Source: Tribonema minus
Taxonomy: Eukaryota; Sar; Xanthophyceae; Tribonematales; Tribonemataceae
Assembly: GCA_017506865.1 (NCBI GenBank)
Contig: JAFCMP010000547.1
Location: 992,001-1,056,000 of the forward strand
Direction of reading: 5' to 3'
Length of the DNA: 64,000 bases
This document shows, one piece after another, positions 51,501-63,958 of this stretch (the first letter of the stretch is position 1; each line of letters begins with the position of its first letter). Under the pieces are notes generated by a model. The model saw nothing but the letters and a program-made list of their open reading frames with translations. It did not search any database and had not been told where the DNA came from. The position numbers and the translations under genes are program-made.

Positions 51501-54500
51501 CTCTGAGAGTCAGCTCAGGAATGCTGCCCATGGCATTCTGCATGGCCTTAATGCGCTGCATCAGGTGAGGCCTGTGCGCAACCTTTGTTGGTAGTCAGCT
51601 ATATGCAGTTCATAGACACCACACCATCTTTGACGCAGAACATGTTGGTCTTCAAATTTTGCCAGACAAAGTATTGCCCGGAGCACTTGAGCCATATTGT
51701 GATCAGCGCAAATTTTAAAGCCACCAGCTACAAATATGGTTTTCCCGCCAGTTTATGTACGTGGAGCACTGCAACACTCAGTGCATTTGAGCCCAACATC
51801 TGTGTCGCTCAATCAGTGTTGCGGTCGCAAGAGTCTTTCCGGGCATCAAGGTCATGGACGCATCTTCGCACTGTGCAGTGTCCGTGTCAGCAATATCAGT
51901 GATGTGCCTAAAACGTTGCACACAAACTCATCTGGAAGCCCCCCCCCCCTCCCTGCACAAGTCTCCGCTGTAGCCTTGGGCGTCGTCAAGCAGACTCACC
52001 GGTTCTTAGCATTGATAGGGCATGTTTGCGCAGTGAACAACGCCTCAGTCGTTGTTCGCTATAAAGTGAGGATGTCTTGCGCACACACACCGGTGTGACC
52101 GATCTAGCTCCTGGCGAGGTTTCGAGCCGTCAAATCAACGCAGTTCCAGCACCAGCAGCTGCAGCTGCAACCAGCTCCTTCATATTTGTTGTCTCGGTAC
52201 TTGAATGCCGTCAACCTTGCCAATACCCCCATGCCCTGGGCACCAGCAGGCACTTGTCGCTTACCGAGGAACCAAAAGTGGTGATGCGGGCTTGTGCTAG
52301 GGATTGTGATAACTTCACATGATTGTAACGTCTTGTCCGATTTATCACGTTTTGCACTGTGTGGCGTTCTTCAGCAATATAGAGTTTGATAAGTAAATGC
52401 TTGCACACAGCCGTGTACTGCAACAAAAACTGCGGTTACGCCACACGGCTGCATCGCGGCAGGCAGCGCGCTATGCAGACTTTTTGGAGGAGGGGCGGGG
52501 GGCGCGGGAAAGCTAGAGCACGATGGGTATAGATTTTTAGCCAAACTTCATTTTTAGCCAAACTTCCGGCAGTGATGATTATTTCATGCACGGGCATGCA
52601 CAAGGTAACCTTGGCAAGGTCGGCTACATGTTGTGCTTAGTGTGGCGATGGTGATGCCTGGCCCTTAACCTCAGCCCTAACTTCAACCCAACATGCCTAG
52701 TGGACTGAAACCTGGTAATGATGAACGACACACCATCACACACTGTAGAGCACGCATCGAAGCACCAGTGCCGTCAGCGCTGCCTTTCTGTGTGAGGCGT
52801 TTCAGTCCTGCGGCCTCCATGTGGGGGGTTATTGCCTGCCCCTCCTGCCGCCTTCCGCATGACTGGCACAGGACAGGTATGCAGCCCGCCTCCTCGAGGC
52901 TTTTCCAGAGCTCTCGGTCAAGCAGCAACATATTCATTTACCACTGATGTTCAAGGTGCTTGGTGACTGCTGCTGAAACTCACGAGGACCGGCTTAAACA
53001 GTGTTGTCAACCAAACATACGAGAGCTTTCCTTTCCAACATGAACTTTATTGTCCCTAGCCATGCGAGTGATAGTTGAAGCTCATTTACGCACGGATGCT
53101 TTGTGTGTATGTAAAGCATTCTTGTTCTGCTCGTGAGCCAAGCACTGTAAATGGCCGTAAATCAAACATAGATCTGGATCTTGACAACTATGTTGTGTTT
53201 CGATAAAGACCCCCACGCTGCAGCCTCTGTCATCAACGACTGGACTCCCTCTTATAACGGAAGTATACATGGCAATGGACGAAGCTACGGTGGAAATCCT
53301 CAGGGCCATGCTTTTGCAGATCAAGAGTGGTGTTGTGACAAACCACAGGTTTTATTTGATTCTAGCTGACAAGGGAAGAAATTGTGAAAGGACGGCCCTT
53401 TGCTGCGCACGTGCAGCGGATGCAAAATGTGGCTGTAGATGATGAAATGTGGCACCAAGCGGTCACATTGCCCTGCAGCAGCAGGCCATTTCCACTGATG
53501 GTGATGCCATAACTCGCTTTTCAAAGGTATTGCTGAAGCCGTAGGGTTTTGGCTTTCTGCAAACCACGTTTGTGCTCGCGCAGGAGCTGAACTTGTGTGC
53601 AAGGCATCATCAGCCCACAAGTGATGCGTTTACACTACTGAGCTATCATAGTACCTATGATACAACGATGCATTTAAAGTGTAAACTAAGTCATCTATGT
53701 CATTGGCACACCTCTTGACTGAGCATGCTTCAGGTGGCCCTCCTGCAGCAGGTACCATGCTGTACTTCTTTTGGATAGTGACCACTTAGTACTTGTACGT
53801 CAGCGTACAAGCTGAGTGGTAAGGGGATGCAGCAGCAGCAGCAGCATCAGCAGCAAATGCTGAGCCTTGATTTTGTAGACGTCTTACGCTGTCCACTGCT
53901 CACTGCTGCTGCTGCTGCACACCAGCAGCCTGCTGCTGCAAACACAATAAGCACCGAAGCAATCACACGCTTGCTGAACAGCAGGCGGTATCAGGACGTT
54001 CAACTTCCTCGTGTATGCACATGCTGGCCACGTTTGAGACCACTCAGAAGTCACTTTGAAGTGCTGCTAATTAATCCTTGCCACGATTGATGCAACAAGG
54101 TGTAAGGCTAGCCTATAGCTGCCATGTATCCAAGGTGCAGGTCTAAAGCAAGGGGTAAGCCATGTCTTCTCCAGGCAAGAGTTGAGGAGGGCAGTCAACT
54201 ATGTACTTGCTAGGAGCAGATGCAGAGATTCACGTCTCTGCTAGAAGCTCAGTTAAGGCAGGCAACGCAAGGACTTCCAACTAACAAATACCAGATGATG
54301 GAGGGGCCGCAGGGCAGCATGCTGAGAAACCTGTGCAGGTATAGGAAGGAGTGAATGTATTTTGAGCAAGCAAAGTAGTCCTGGTGAGCCCACTACAGCC
54401 CGCCTTACAACTGTCCATCTCAAATGAATGTTATGGGGCGGACTCACTTAAACTTGACTCTACGAAGGTGAGTCTTTGTTTTGGAACAAATGCCCCAAGC

Positions 54501-55761
54501 AGCTACACACGGGTGCAAACGAGTCCCCTTTTCAGGCGAAACTACTGCGGTTCATACACACATGTTTTGACACATATTGCCCTGATGCATATGGGCTCTT
54601 CAGCTAACACTGTTTCACGACCGTCTGACCGGTAGTGCTCAACGAAACTGAGGCATAGGTGTTTGTCACGGTAAATGCCCAGCACATAAAAGTGACTTCA
54701 AAGTTAATGGACGTCCATCGTGTTGATCTATATCGTGCATTTTTGTAAAACGGGGCTTATGGTTCTGCTTTTTACCTGTGTGGCAACGCCTTGCTGCCAC
54801 ACACCGTTACAACCATACAATATCCCTCGGCTGACCGCTGCTGGTGGCAATGCTCACTGTGCATAACCACGGGCACAACACTTTAAATCTCAGCATGGCT
54901 TGACACAGTGAACATGCACGGTCACTGATGCCTGCCAAGAGAGCAATGGCGTACTGCTAACCTTAACTGCATAATTAGCACATCACATGACACGTAGATG
55001 CAACCCTGCAGAACACACTTGGGGCGCTTGAAGGGAGCATGTGCAGCAGACAAACCAAGTAACTTCCGAAGGGACAAGGGCAACGCTAGAAGTGAGAGAT
55101 GGGAGAAAGAGAAAAGAGGCGCAAGCTGCTTAGGCCTTCACTTCTGAGCTTCCCATTCACGTCCTTTGTGCGTGCCACACGCTTGTGAGTTTTTGTTCCC
55201 TTCTTTCCAGGGTGTCATCAAATATAGCGTGCAGATAGCCCCTGCTGCACAAGCCAGGCTTCACAGCGCCTGCAATGAGTGCACAGGCCAAGGCAGTACT
55301 TTACATCAAGGGTTTCGCAAAACATCTCCGTCAAAAACGACGCTGCTGTGTGCTGCTGTTTCTGGTGCGCGTTGCTGCAGGCTGAGCTGGTCCACCGGGA
55401 CCTGCGCTGGCCCAACTTGGCGTGCGATATGGAGTCTGCAAGCCGCTTTTATCTGCTGGATCTTGAGATGTGTGCCCGGGCGGATTGCAAACCAGCGATG
55501 GCACATCCGCCTGCGCACTGGGGTCCGCACGCCCTCGTTGGCAGCTTGTACACGGCTGCTTCAGATCTACACTGCATGGGGGTGATGCTGCGCCAATACG
55601 TCAACCTTGCCACCAGCGACAATGCCCGCAATTTTCTGGGCATTGTTTCTGCCCATGCGAAAGACCTGCGCGAATCGGCAGTGGAGCTTCTGCAGCACCC
55701 ATGGATTTCATGTGCAGGGGCTGCCTGCACGGCAGCAGGTGCGCTTCAGGGGGAGGTTTGA
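48182..55761 (+). CDS. Nuclease-motif plus kinase-like protein gene (four exons, 5' end unresolved)
   Basis: Four exons (48182-48589, 49346-49796, 51270-51564, 55381-55761) join with consistent phases into about 510 residues ending in TGA. The first is a helical region of unknown type. The second has RPDGAFFLKG and AKLEEKD, resembling the D...ExK active site of PD-(D/E)XK nucleases, then a helical segment. The third ends LRNAAHGILHGLNALHQ, the helix before the kinase catalytic loop. The fourth has LVHRDLRWPNLACD, LLDLE in place of DFG, ASDLHCMGVML and a closing SAVELLQHPWI. The ATP-binding N-lobe is hard to see, so activity is uncertain. Nuclease-kinase order is known from Crinkler-type proteins of oomycetes, fungi and algae. 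Assignment to that group is inference. Confidence 0.68.
49346..49796 (+). CDS. Kinase-like gene, exon with PD-(D/E)XK-like motif
   Basis: Begins ESGMTNVSANGGNLRPDGAF, then KLEEKD, PLYYGSLPYLLCIAIAGSLV and IATFNFFRLLKAASAYLP. Acceptor TTTTTACCTCTGCAG and canonical donor GTAAGT. Confidence 0.72.
49797..51269 (+). other. Intron of the kinase-like gene (1.5 kb)
   Basis: Phases show that flanking exons join directly. A frame near 50560-50813 (TLTECEVPSWLLHGGSCAAA) is open but not needed and not recognised. Confidence 0.6.
51270..51564 (+). CDS. Kinase-like gene, exon before the catalytic loop
   Basis: Begins HFLSDSLAVQKSITPWPVYA and ends HGILHGLNALHQ before GTGAGG. A decayed copy of its acceptor and first about 25 bases lies at about 51200-51235. 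Confidence 0.72.
51565..55380 (+). other. Large intron of the kinase-like gene (3.8 kb)
   Basis: Flanking exons join in phase 0. The intron holds a CAG/CAA run (about 53827-53870), CTG runs (about 53905-53945) and unrecognised frames. One near 53265-53365 reads VYMAMDEATVEILRAMLLQI and could be a nested or skipped exon. Another is open at about 51960-52095. Confidence 0.5.
55381..55761 (+). CDS. Kinase-like gene, catalytic-loop exon with stop
   Basis: AELVHRDLRWPNLACD, FYLLDLEMCAR, YTAASDLHCMGVMLRQY and ESAVELLQHPWISC correspond to kinase subdomains VIb, VII, IX and XI. A Cys/Ala tail ends at TGA. Confidence 0.8.
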   Translation, partial: AELVHRDLRWPNLACDMESASRFYLLDLEMCARADCKPAMAHPPAHWGPHALVGSLYTAASDLHCMGVMLRQYVNLATSDNARNFLGIVSAHAKDLRESAVELLQHPWISCAGAACTAAGALQGEV

Positions 55762-56045
55762 GTAAGCCTTTGGTTACAATGCTGCCGCTGCAAGTCGAGT
55801 AGCCTTTGTTGTCAAGCACAAGGCTTTGTTCCTGCCGGAAGCGTGCGTGGCATCCATGGAGTGCTGCCCGGGCCTGCTTGCCCAATGGAAATGGCCCTCG
55901 TGTACCGATCCATGAGGTCGCGAACTTGCAGCATCGAGCCCGCACGCTGTTGCGTCACATCGTTCATCAGTCACACGTGCACAGCATGCACCAGCACTGC
56001 TTTGGTGCCGCATACCGGGCCCTGCAGTTTAAACCCTAGCTTGCA

Positions 56046-56051
56046 AATAAA
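56046..56051 (+). terminator. Candidate polyadenylation signal of the kinase-like gene
   Basis: AATAAA about 285 bases after the stop codon, a spacing similar to that after the VPS13-like gene. Confidence 0.4.
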
Positions 56052-58920
56052 TCTCTCAATTTGCGCATGCATGGTTTTTGCATCGGATTGCCCGGCACGC
56101 TGCTGCTGCTATTGCCCCATTTGTGCTTATCAGCCTGTGGCATATGCCTTCCTGCTGCATGCTACTTGCAAATACACAAGGACAGCGACAGCAGACATGA
56201 GCTTCAGACAACACAATCGGTTCAAATGCCGTGGCGCGTCAGAGGCAATGGGGTTGTGTAGACTCTCTACAAAACCCTAGCGACCCTGGTACACTTTTTT
56301 TTTCAGGGTTGATCATGAAGCACACTGAGCAAGGTATACGAGCATGCAAGGCCTACAGCGTGACACCTTGTGGCACGCCGCACAGGGCCTTTGTATGCAC
56401 ACAGGCAAGGCAGTGGAGACCTGTATACGTGAAAGGCGGCAGAGCGTGCAGCGTATGCACCTGGGCAATGACAAGCATATGAGGATGTGTGCACGCATGC
56501 GAAGACACGCGTACGCCATGAATGCCATGGACATATATTTGGGTGTATTGCTGTGATGCCCGCGCTGCTCTTCTGACTGCTGCTGCTGCTGCTGCGCTGC
56601 TGCTGCTCGCACACTAAATCTATGCTGCTTGCGCTGCACGTGCGTCTACACCTGGTGCATCTACAGATGTGTCCTGCATCTGCGTATATGACATTTATGC
56701 GCATCAATTGTAAGACACCTCTTGAAGTACTTTTGCACACAAGAGTCCTTGCCCCCCCACCCCTCCACCCCAGTGTTCTCACTCACATCAGACATCAACA
56801 TGTCGTTCTTGAAGCAGTCCACAAGTGGCTGCTCGACCAGCACAGGAAACAGTGTCCAGCTCCATCCTCCCACTCCCTTTGTGCGTGCTGTGCCCCAGAT
56901 CCAATTCGGGTATTGCTACAGCAACGCATGCTGCAGGTACCCTGTCAGCGAGGATCGCGTCAGCAAGTGCACAAACACTGATCAGTCATCACAGCTACAT
57001 AGCTCTAAACATGCACACTATAGGTGGAGACAGAGGATTCTTGAAAATGTGGTGGCGGGATGCAACCTACAGGTGGCAACAGTACCATCCACAAGCCACA
57101 AGATATGTGCGGCAATATAAACTTGATGGTACTTCAGCTTCAACTGTGAGCACCGCGTCTGACGTCAAATCTTAGACATTGGTCTCTTCAGATGGCAAGA
57201 ACCTGCATTTGAGCTGTCGGAGCACGTATGCAAGAGCGCATGTTGCGCAGGCATGTTACCATCCATGACTGTTGCAGTTGCGACGTGGACCCTCAATGCG
57301 CTGCTCTAGAGATATTACATATCGTAATGGATGAAGCGAAACATGCACAAGTGGCAAAACACCGAATTATGCACAGAACCCATTTCCCTGCACAATCAAG
57401 AGTGCTCGCCAAGCTGGTTTAGATTTAAAAAAAAGTGATGCGGGCAGTACGTATGAGACGTTCACGCATTGCGCGGCGATTGATTTATGTAGGCATATTT
57501 GCAGTTTCGATGTGAAGTAGAGCATATTTTTAAGCGTGGGGTCAGGGTAAAGGTCAACACGTTTTTGTTACAAGGACGATGGGTCAACAAACCCAACCAT
57601 AAGAGCGTTGAGGTGACCGAGTTGGGTTTGAGCTATAAGCTCCTGGGGTATCCCTGGGGCAGTATTGTACCTAAGGCCTGTTAACCCTAACCAAGCCCTA
57701 GTGAAGTTGTGTGATCAGGGTGCGAGCAAGGCCTGGCCAAATGCATTTGGCATGCAGAGTGCTGGTCAATGAGCTAAACCGGGTGTTAAATCTTTCAGTT
57801 CAAGACCTGAAAATAGGGGTCAGAAACCAACCCTGCCTGCAGAGCTACCCACGGCAATAGGGTTGTACAATCAGAGTGTAGACTCAGTCTAGGCTGCACA
57901 GGCCTGGTCGTCCAAATGCAAACACCGTATCAAAATGTCGTCCGGGCATGGACTTATCTGCGGCACTGGACCTGCACGTTACCTCCACCCTAGACCAAAT
58001 GCAAGCTCAACTGCTTCAAGCAGCAAGCATCTTGATGTGGCGCGGGGCCACAAGCTGAGTATCACCCCACCCTACGAGGCGAGCGCTCTGCTCAACCTCC
58101 TGATCTGAGCCCTGACCGTAACCATGACTCGCACCATCGCCTGCATGCAGCCCTAAGCTGCCTGCTCCCTGCGTGGACCCTCTTAAACTTTGCCACACAT
58201 TGAGTGCCTGCCAGTTTGACTCATGTATAAAGCAAATCCATCCTCAGCCGTCACATAGCTGGAACCCCACGGTTATCTAGTTGAGGTTAATGTAAATTCG
58301 AGACCCTGACCCTACTGCGCAACTGAAGCTGTTCACACAGGGTTTGTATCTTTAGATGATGATGATGCGAAGCACCTCCTGCTTCTCCGGTGGCCACCAA
58401 CGTATAGTTGACGTCACAAATGGCAGCAAATATGCTCGCGGTTGCCTCCCTTGTGATCGTGAAACACCTTGCGGCTCAGTGGAGGGGGGTGACGCGCAGT
58501 GCACTTGAAATCAAAAACGCAGCCTACTTGAAAAGATGCGAGGTCTGTGCTATGATGGCTTCTGTTGCAATCATGTCACGTGTGGACACCAGATGCCAAG
58601 CAGTGAAGATACGGCATGGAGGTCGCGCTGCTGAGGGTTAGGATAAGGGTTAGAGTTTAAAAGCACAAATCTGCACCAGTGTCCTTAGCGCACCATTGGT
58701 ATGCTGCTGTATGGAAGCGGGCACGCAACACATCTGACATTGCACCCTGCAGAGTGGATGACTTAGCCAGCCGTAAATGACCATGCTGTCAAGTTATCAC
58801 CTTCTGAAGCGCCAAAGTCATCACTCGAGAGTTGAATCGGAGCATGGCATACGTTTATACTTCGCAGTACCTGTGCTTGTCATTAGGTTTAATTGACTAA
58901 GGACCTCATCATCCTGCGTT
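56052..58920. other. Gene-poor stretch
   Basis: Contains a CTG run (about 56577-56600) and several short frames without recognisable motifs, including one at 57499-57684. TTAGGG-like words near 58636. I see no supported gene. Confidence 0.5.
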
Positions 58921-59203
58921 ACTTCTCAGCACGTAATGTAATCTCGATGTTTCTGCATGTCAATGCAGCCGCATGCCTACCTTCGACTGCAGTGCCTGCA
59001 CCAGGTGCCAGCTCATACCCCCCCCCTCTGTCCTTATCAAAGACAATGATGATCCTGTCGTGTTTCTGACCTGTTGTTTCAACCTGCGTTACGGTTGACA
59101 GTCGCAATTGGTGACAGATTACCTCTCTGAGAACTGAGGGCACACATTTGATATGCATGTACCTCGTCAGAGTAGGTGGGTGACTAATGTTCACCCACCC
59201 CAA
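58919..59203 (-). CDS. Candidate exon of unknown gene
   Basis: Open - strand frame with PSVLREVICHQLRLSTVTQV and HDRIIIVFDKDRGGGYELAP, more protein-like than neighbouring frames. Possible acceptor before VETTGQKHD and donor GTAGGC after GTAVE. No family recognised. Confidence 0.3.
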   Translation of the reverse strand: MGWVNISHPPTLTRYMHIKCVPSVLREVICHQLRLSTVTQVETTGQKHDRIIIVFDKDRGGGYELAPGAGTAVEGRHAAALTCRNIEITLRAEK

Positions 59204-60273
59204 CTGCGCCTACTGACCATGATCAGGTCAAAGCTACGGCAACTCCAGCTGTCAGGCCATCCTGGTGTCATGAGCTGTTGTCATCCATAGTTTTCTTGCA
59301 TGTCAGCTTCATTGACGCATCTCTGGTCAAGAAGCGCAGAAAATTCATGCGGTTGACCCACGTTGGCGCATACATGCATGCTTCAGAGTACACTTTAACA
59401 CTGGCTGCGCACCATTAATCAAGAACTAAAGTATACTGGTAGCCGCCAGTACTAGTAGCTGTCATTAATGCAAAGCACAGTTTGCGCCATTAGCGGCCCT
59501 GTAAATTTCACATGTAATTATGGTGTCAAGTTGCGGTTGTGTGCTACATTCATACCTGCTCGGTGGCTCCATGCTGCATGTGAATGCTAACACGGCCGCC
59601 CGAAGTAGCTGTCGACGGTTCCCATGCACAGCCATAGAGATGCATCAGCGCTCCCTTCCATGACAGGCGTCACCGCTGCAGTTGAGCCTGTGCCTGCGCC
59701 TCGCGCCGCCTGCCAAGATGACGCAGCGCTCAGGTGCTTAGTCAGTCACTCATTCCAAGCAGCTCGAGATAGCTGTTGCGCCGCGCGCTCCGTGCAAAGG
59801 TGAAGCAACTCTCAACTTGACACAAATGTCAAAGTACATCTTGAGCACATATGAAGGGTGCAGTTGAGATCATGTGTCATGCAAGGAATCAACGGCACAA
59901 CAACAGGCTGCCCCAATCAGAGCAGGGACATCACCACCAGGGATAGCCGGCAGTAGACGACCTGAACGCTGGACGCACTTTGATGATGCTTAAATGGACT
60001 AACGTAATGGATGGCACACATTCAATGTGCATGATGTATGGCACCACAATGTGCTTACACAAAAAGCAGCAGCCTTCAACACAAGTGACTCAGCACCCTC
60101 TCCATAGTGTGTGTACATGCATGCGTCACATCAGGCTGATCGGTGCTTCACGCAGCAGAATCAGCAACGGGGGGCACAGCAGTAGCGGTGGTGCACTGAA
60201 AAATTGCATTGCTTGGAGAGCATTCTTGTGAGGGCAATGTCAGGGCTAGAGCAAACCTCATGTCAATGCTCGC
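59204..60273. other. Stretch without recognised gene
   Basis: Short frames only, among them a + strand MTGVTAAVEPVPAPRAACQD near 59660. Nothing supported. Confidence 0.4.
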
Positions 60274-60371
60274 CTGTGCTCCGGGCAGCGGCAGGGCGCA
60301 CAGCAGCGATGGCGGCGATGCACCGCCGCCAATGTGGTCACAGGCATCATGTGGGACGGCAGCAGTGCCAG
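60274..60371 (-). CDS. Candidate short exon of unknown gene
   Basis: Reads GTAAVPHDACDHIGGGASPP followed by SLLCALPLPGAQ, ending at a GCGAGC (GC-type) donor. GC-rich like proven exons of the window. Could belong with the - strand candidates on either side. Confidence 0.25.
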
Positions 60372-61081
60372 CTGTCAATGACTCTACGGTGTTTGCTGCT
60401 CCTCGGTCCTGAGCAATCAGACATCACGACTGTGGGTTGGGGTTAAACAACATTCCAAAGCGCAGAGCATACGTCACCGTAGCGAAGTGCAGCACGACAG
60501 TGCTAAGCCCTGACCTGAACTCACTACAAGGCCCCAACCCTAGCTGAACGCGGCCCTAACTCTTGACAGCCACAGTCTTAAACCACAACCTGCCTGTGAT
60601 GAGCGCTCTCAGGCTGGACGCAACCGTGACGGGCATGAGGTTGTTGGCTGTCTGCCACCAAACAGGCTCTATGATTCAACAGATACCAGATCTTAAAATC
60701 AAGGCCTTCATTAAGTTGGACTTATGTACCTTGTGAGTCAAAATGTACAGAGCGCATGTCGGTCTTGAGAACATTGCGCCGTCCAGCACTGCATTTACGT
60801 ATGCGGCCCATCAAACACGGATGACTGCAATCGTTGAGCACTTGTGTGTGCATACATGCATGCGACACCCAACAGGGCATTGCTGCCGCTTGCCTTTTGT
60901 ACATTTAGCAGAGCGTTGTAACTATGGCGTTTGTTGGCATTGCAAATGCACAGTCGGACCTGCGCCTGCCAGCTGACCAATGAAACAGGACACTGTAGCA
61001 TCAAGGGATCGACAAGCTCTCTGCATGCTGACACAAGCAGAGGAACAGCGAGCTTGAAAAACAGATACGCAGGAGCCAAAT

Positions 61082-61372
61082 TCAAATGCAGGACGCACCT
61101 GGCGCAGCGCGACGGGCAATCTCGACAGCAGAGAGCTGAAACAGCCTCTCGATGATGGTGTGCAAACTTTCACACTTGTCGCCGGCCTGTGTTTCTGAGC
61201 CAGATTTGTCATCTTCTTGCCGTCGGTCCATGCTTTTTAATGCACGACTTTGGCCACACCAACTTGGCACCTATGCCCCCCGACGAACCCAGCGACATTC
61301 TACGTGCGCTGCTGCGGACGCTCTCCCTAAACCTTTTCTTCGCAACATCTGTAAGTGTCGATGCCGCAGCTG
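61082..61372 (-). CDS. Candidate exon region of unknown gene
   Basis: Two overlapping - strand frames: TLTDVAKKRFRESVRSSARR after a CACCTGCAG acceptor, and CESLHTIIERLFQLSAVEIA ending at CCAG/GTGCGT. Both are helical and hydrophilic. How they join is unclear. Confidence 0.3.
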
Positions 61373-61419
61373 CAGGTGTTTCCCTGTGTTTTTGTGGCTC
61401 TAGGATTTTTAGCAAATAA

Positions 61420-62600
61420 GCATTGATTTTGGCTTTCTGCTTATTTGCCAGTGATGGCTGCAGCAGAGCATTGATGTACCATGTTTCAATTTGACATGCC
61501 TATGTCATGTGGTTCCTGCTGCAAATGCCTGCAACAGCGTTCTCATGAGTGGTCTGCGCAATCTTACATGCAGAATATTTTGTGTTCAGCTGCATTCTTT
61601 GTCATTAAAGGGTGCATTGCATTGACTGATCGCATCAACTCCTACACTGCATGAGCGTTGCGCACTATGCTGCTCAGCAACATCCTACTTCACAGTCAAC
61701 CACGTTAAAATTATGGTGCTCCAGCTTCAAATGGCTGTCAGTTCGAAACATGCAGCAAAATGAGTGAAATATTGAGTGCTCCACTCATGCTTATGTAGGT
61801 GTTAAGTCACCTAGGGAAACCTGTTCCCAACTCCTTAAGGAATTCTAGAATGAGTTGAAGTCACATCGGTCAACTTTACACTGGTCAATCCTTCCTGAGA
61901 GGCCACCATATCGGCTTTGTTCACATTGGCCCGCCAGCACGATCATAAAAGTGAATGGCCGACTCACATTGAATATCTCGTAAAATGCGGAATGGCACGC
62001 TACAGTAGCCATAAGCTGGAGTGGGCGCTGATGTCTGAAGTAAAGGTATTGTGGTCAGTGGTCAGTGTGCGTCATGTCGGTCCTAGCAGTAGGTAATGTG
62101 CCACCAGCCATCGCACACCATCGCGGTCACAAGACGCGATGTGATGGCAGTGAGTGCGTTTCAACATACCATCATACTTTGTAGCAACTCTGTCCAGCTC
62201 AAAGGTAAGGGCGCGGTTGCAGACACGACTGTCCGTGCCCGGGCGGACAGCAAATACATGGCGGGCAAGTAAGGGTGGCCATATAGCGGAGGTGGGGGAA
62301 GGAAAAGGCTGACCGCCACAGCGGCGCGCTGAGCTCGTCTCGGGTGTTTGTCCCTTTTGTACCGGAATCTTACGGGCAGCTGGCGGCGCAAGGGCGCAGA
62401 AGTGTTAAGGACCTGGCATGGCACTCAGCACTGTGCTCAAGGGGCACGGGGGCACAGGTAGCGAGCAAAGCTGCAGCCAACAAGGAACAGATACTGCGGC
62501 GCTGAGCAGGTCGCTAGCATAGGAGCCGAGCAAATCATGCGCATGTACCCGGAGCAGCGATGCTCGGCAGTGCAGCGCGCGCCCGGTAGCAGCTCTGCTC
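61420..62600. other. Stretch without recognised gene
   Basis: AT-richer. A - strand frame at 62161-62424 is Pro/Leu-rich and not recognised. Confidence 0.4.
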
Positions 62601-62659
62601 GAACACGACTCTGCTGAACTGTTACAGTGTCACCCACAGATTTTCGATGTTTGCACCAG

Positions 62660-62970
62660 ACATTGTCGAGTCTGCATACGTACCCTCTGAGTACGAGTTT
62701 GGAGGACAACTTCCAATACCCTGTGAGTATGTACCGAGTAAACTCGCAGTGGCAAGACCGACGATTACGAGTACAGCCGCTCGGCCGAAAAACCGAGTCC
62801 GAGCTTTTACTCCACCACTGAGTGTTTGACCATATGACTCCAGGCAAGTTTAGGCCGAGTATGGCGAGTATTGCATGCAGGCGTCACTCCACAACACAAT
62901 GTCGAGGTAACAGTAGTGTCAAATGCTGGGCGCTGGAACTTGGTGTCTGCGCTGTGCTCTGCTGAGCAGC

Positions 62971-63012
<42 letters not shown>

Positions 63013-63190
63013 GGAGGAAACACGGTGCTGAGACTCGGTCAGTAAAGCCAAAACGGGTAGTTTTTGATGCCCTCCTGTGCAGACCGAGCAAGTTCACACC
63101 GAGTATACTCGATACGTCTGAAACACAGAGTTTAGCTTGGTCAGACTCTAGTACAACCTCATAATAATAAAAGTACAAACTCGGTGTCAG
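62660..63190. repeat. Patch of recurring CGAGT/ACTCG words
   Basis: The words ACCGAGT, GCGAGTA, TACGAGT and ACTCGGT occur more than ten times in about 530 bases, on both strands, including the palindrome CCGAGTATACTCG near 63099. A run of 14 GCT triplets sits inside (about 62972-63012). May be a decayed DNA transposon or satellite. Confidence 0.45.
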
Positions 63191-63574
63191 GGAAGTATTC
63201 GACAATGTCTGGTTTGCACAAAAGATGACCGGCCTCGCTCGGGCCCTTTTTGGTACGAAAGTATTATACTTAATTGAGGTCAAGGAATCACTTTGTTGGA
63301 GTCGTCACATGCCAAAGAACAGAAGCGACCGCACTGTGCACCGTCTCACGCCTCACATAATTGTCGTCTTCTCGGACCATGTTGATACCCTCAATGCTGT
63401 CCTGCCCGACGTCTGCGCACAACATGCTCCGTGTGCAGGGCACTGGCAGTGGCGTCCTCCTGCACGCATCAGAACATGGCTAAGTACATGTGGTGCGGAA
63501 GAAGAAATGATGTGGTAGTAGCAAACCTGCCAGTGCCAGCACAACTGTCGAAACACCAACAACATGATACTCAC

Positions 63575-63958
63575 ATCATCTGAGCCCGATGAGTCTGTCG
63601 CTGCCGCTATGACCGCTGCAGCCGCTCCTGCAGCTGCGCTGACCAATGGTGCCATGTAGCTGTTGTCAAGGCCAGGGCCGTCGTCCATGGCCGCCACAGG
63701 TGCGCATGCTTGCAGGAGCAGTTCCAGCAGTAGATGGGCATGGCTCATCGTCGTGCCGCCGCCACCGAAGCGCGCATGCTGCTTGTAGGAGCTGATGGCC
63801 TGTCCGCCAGCGACACCAGCCAGTGTATAGAGGGGCTTGATGTCCACAGCTGGCACGATGACTCGCATAGCTGCCAGCGCCGTTGCCGCAGAGATAGCAC
63901 CGCGAACAAACTGTGCCATGCAGCGTACGAACATCACCTTCGCGTGCTCACGCAGCGC
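63575..63958 (-). CDS. Exon of unrecognised - strand gene at the right edge
   Basis: 128 codons between acceptor TTTCACAG and donor GTGAGT. Reads ALREHAKVMFVRCMAQFVRG, VDIKPLYTLAGVAGGQAISS and GLDNSYMAPLVSAAAGAAAA. Ala-rich hydrophobic stretches could be membrane helices. The length is a multiple of three and the frame is clean. The gene continues to the right of the window. No family recognised. Confidence 0.55.

Noticed and set aside
54253-54447. - strand frame in the large intron
   Set aside because: Short, no motif, inside an intron supported by phase.
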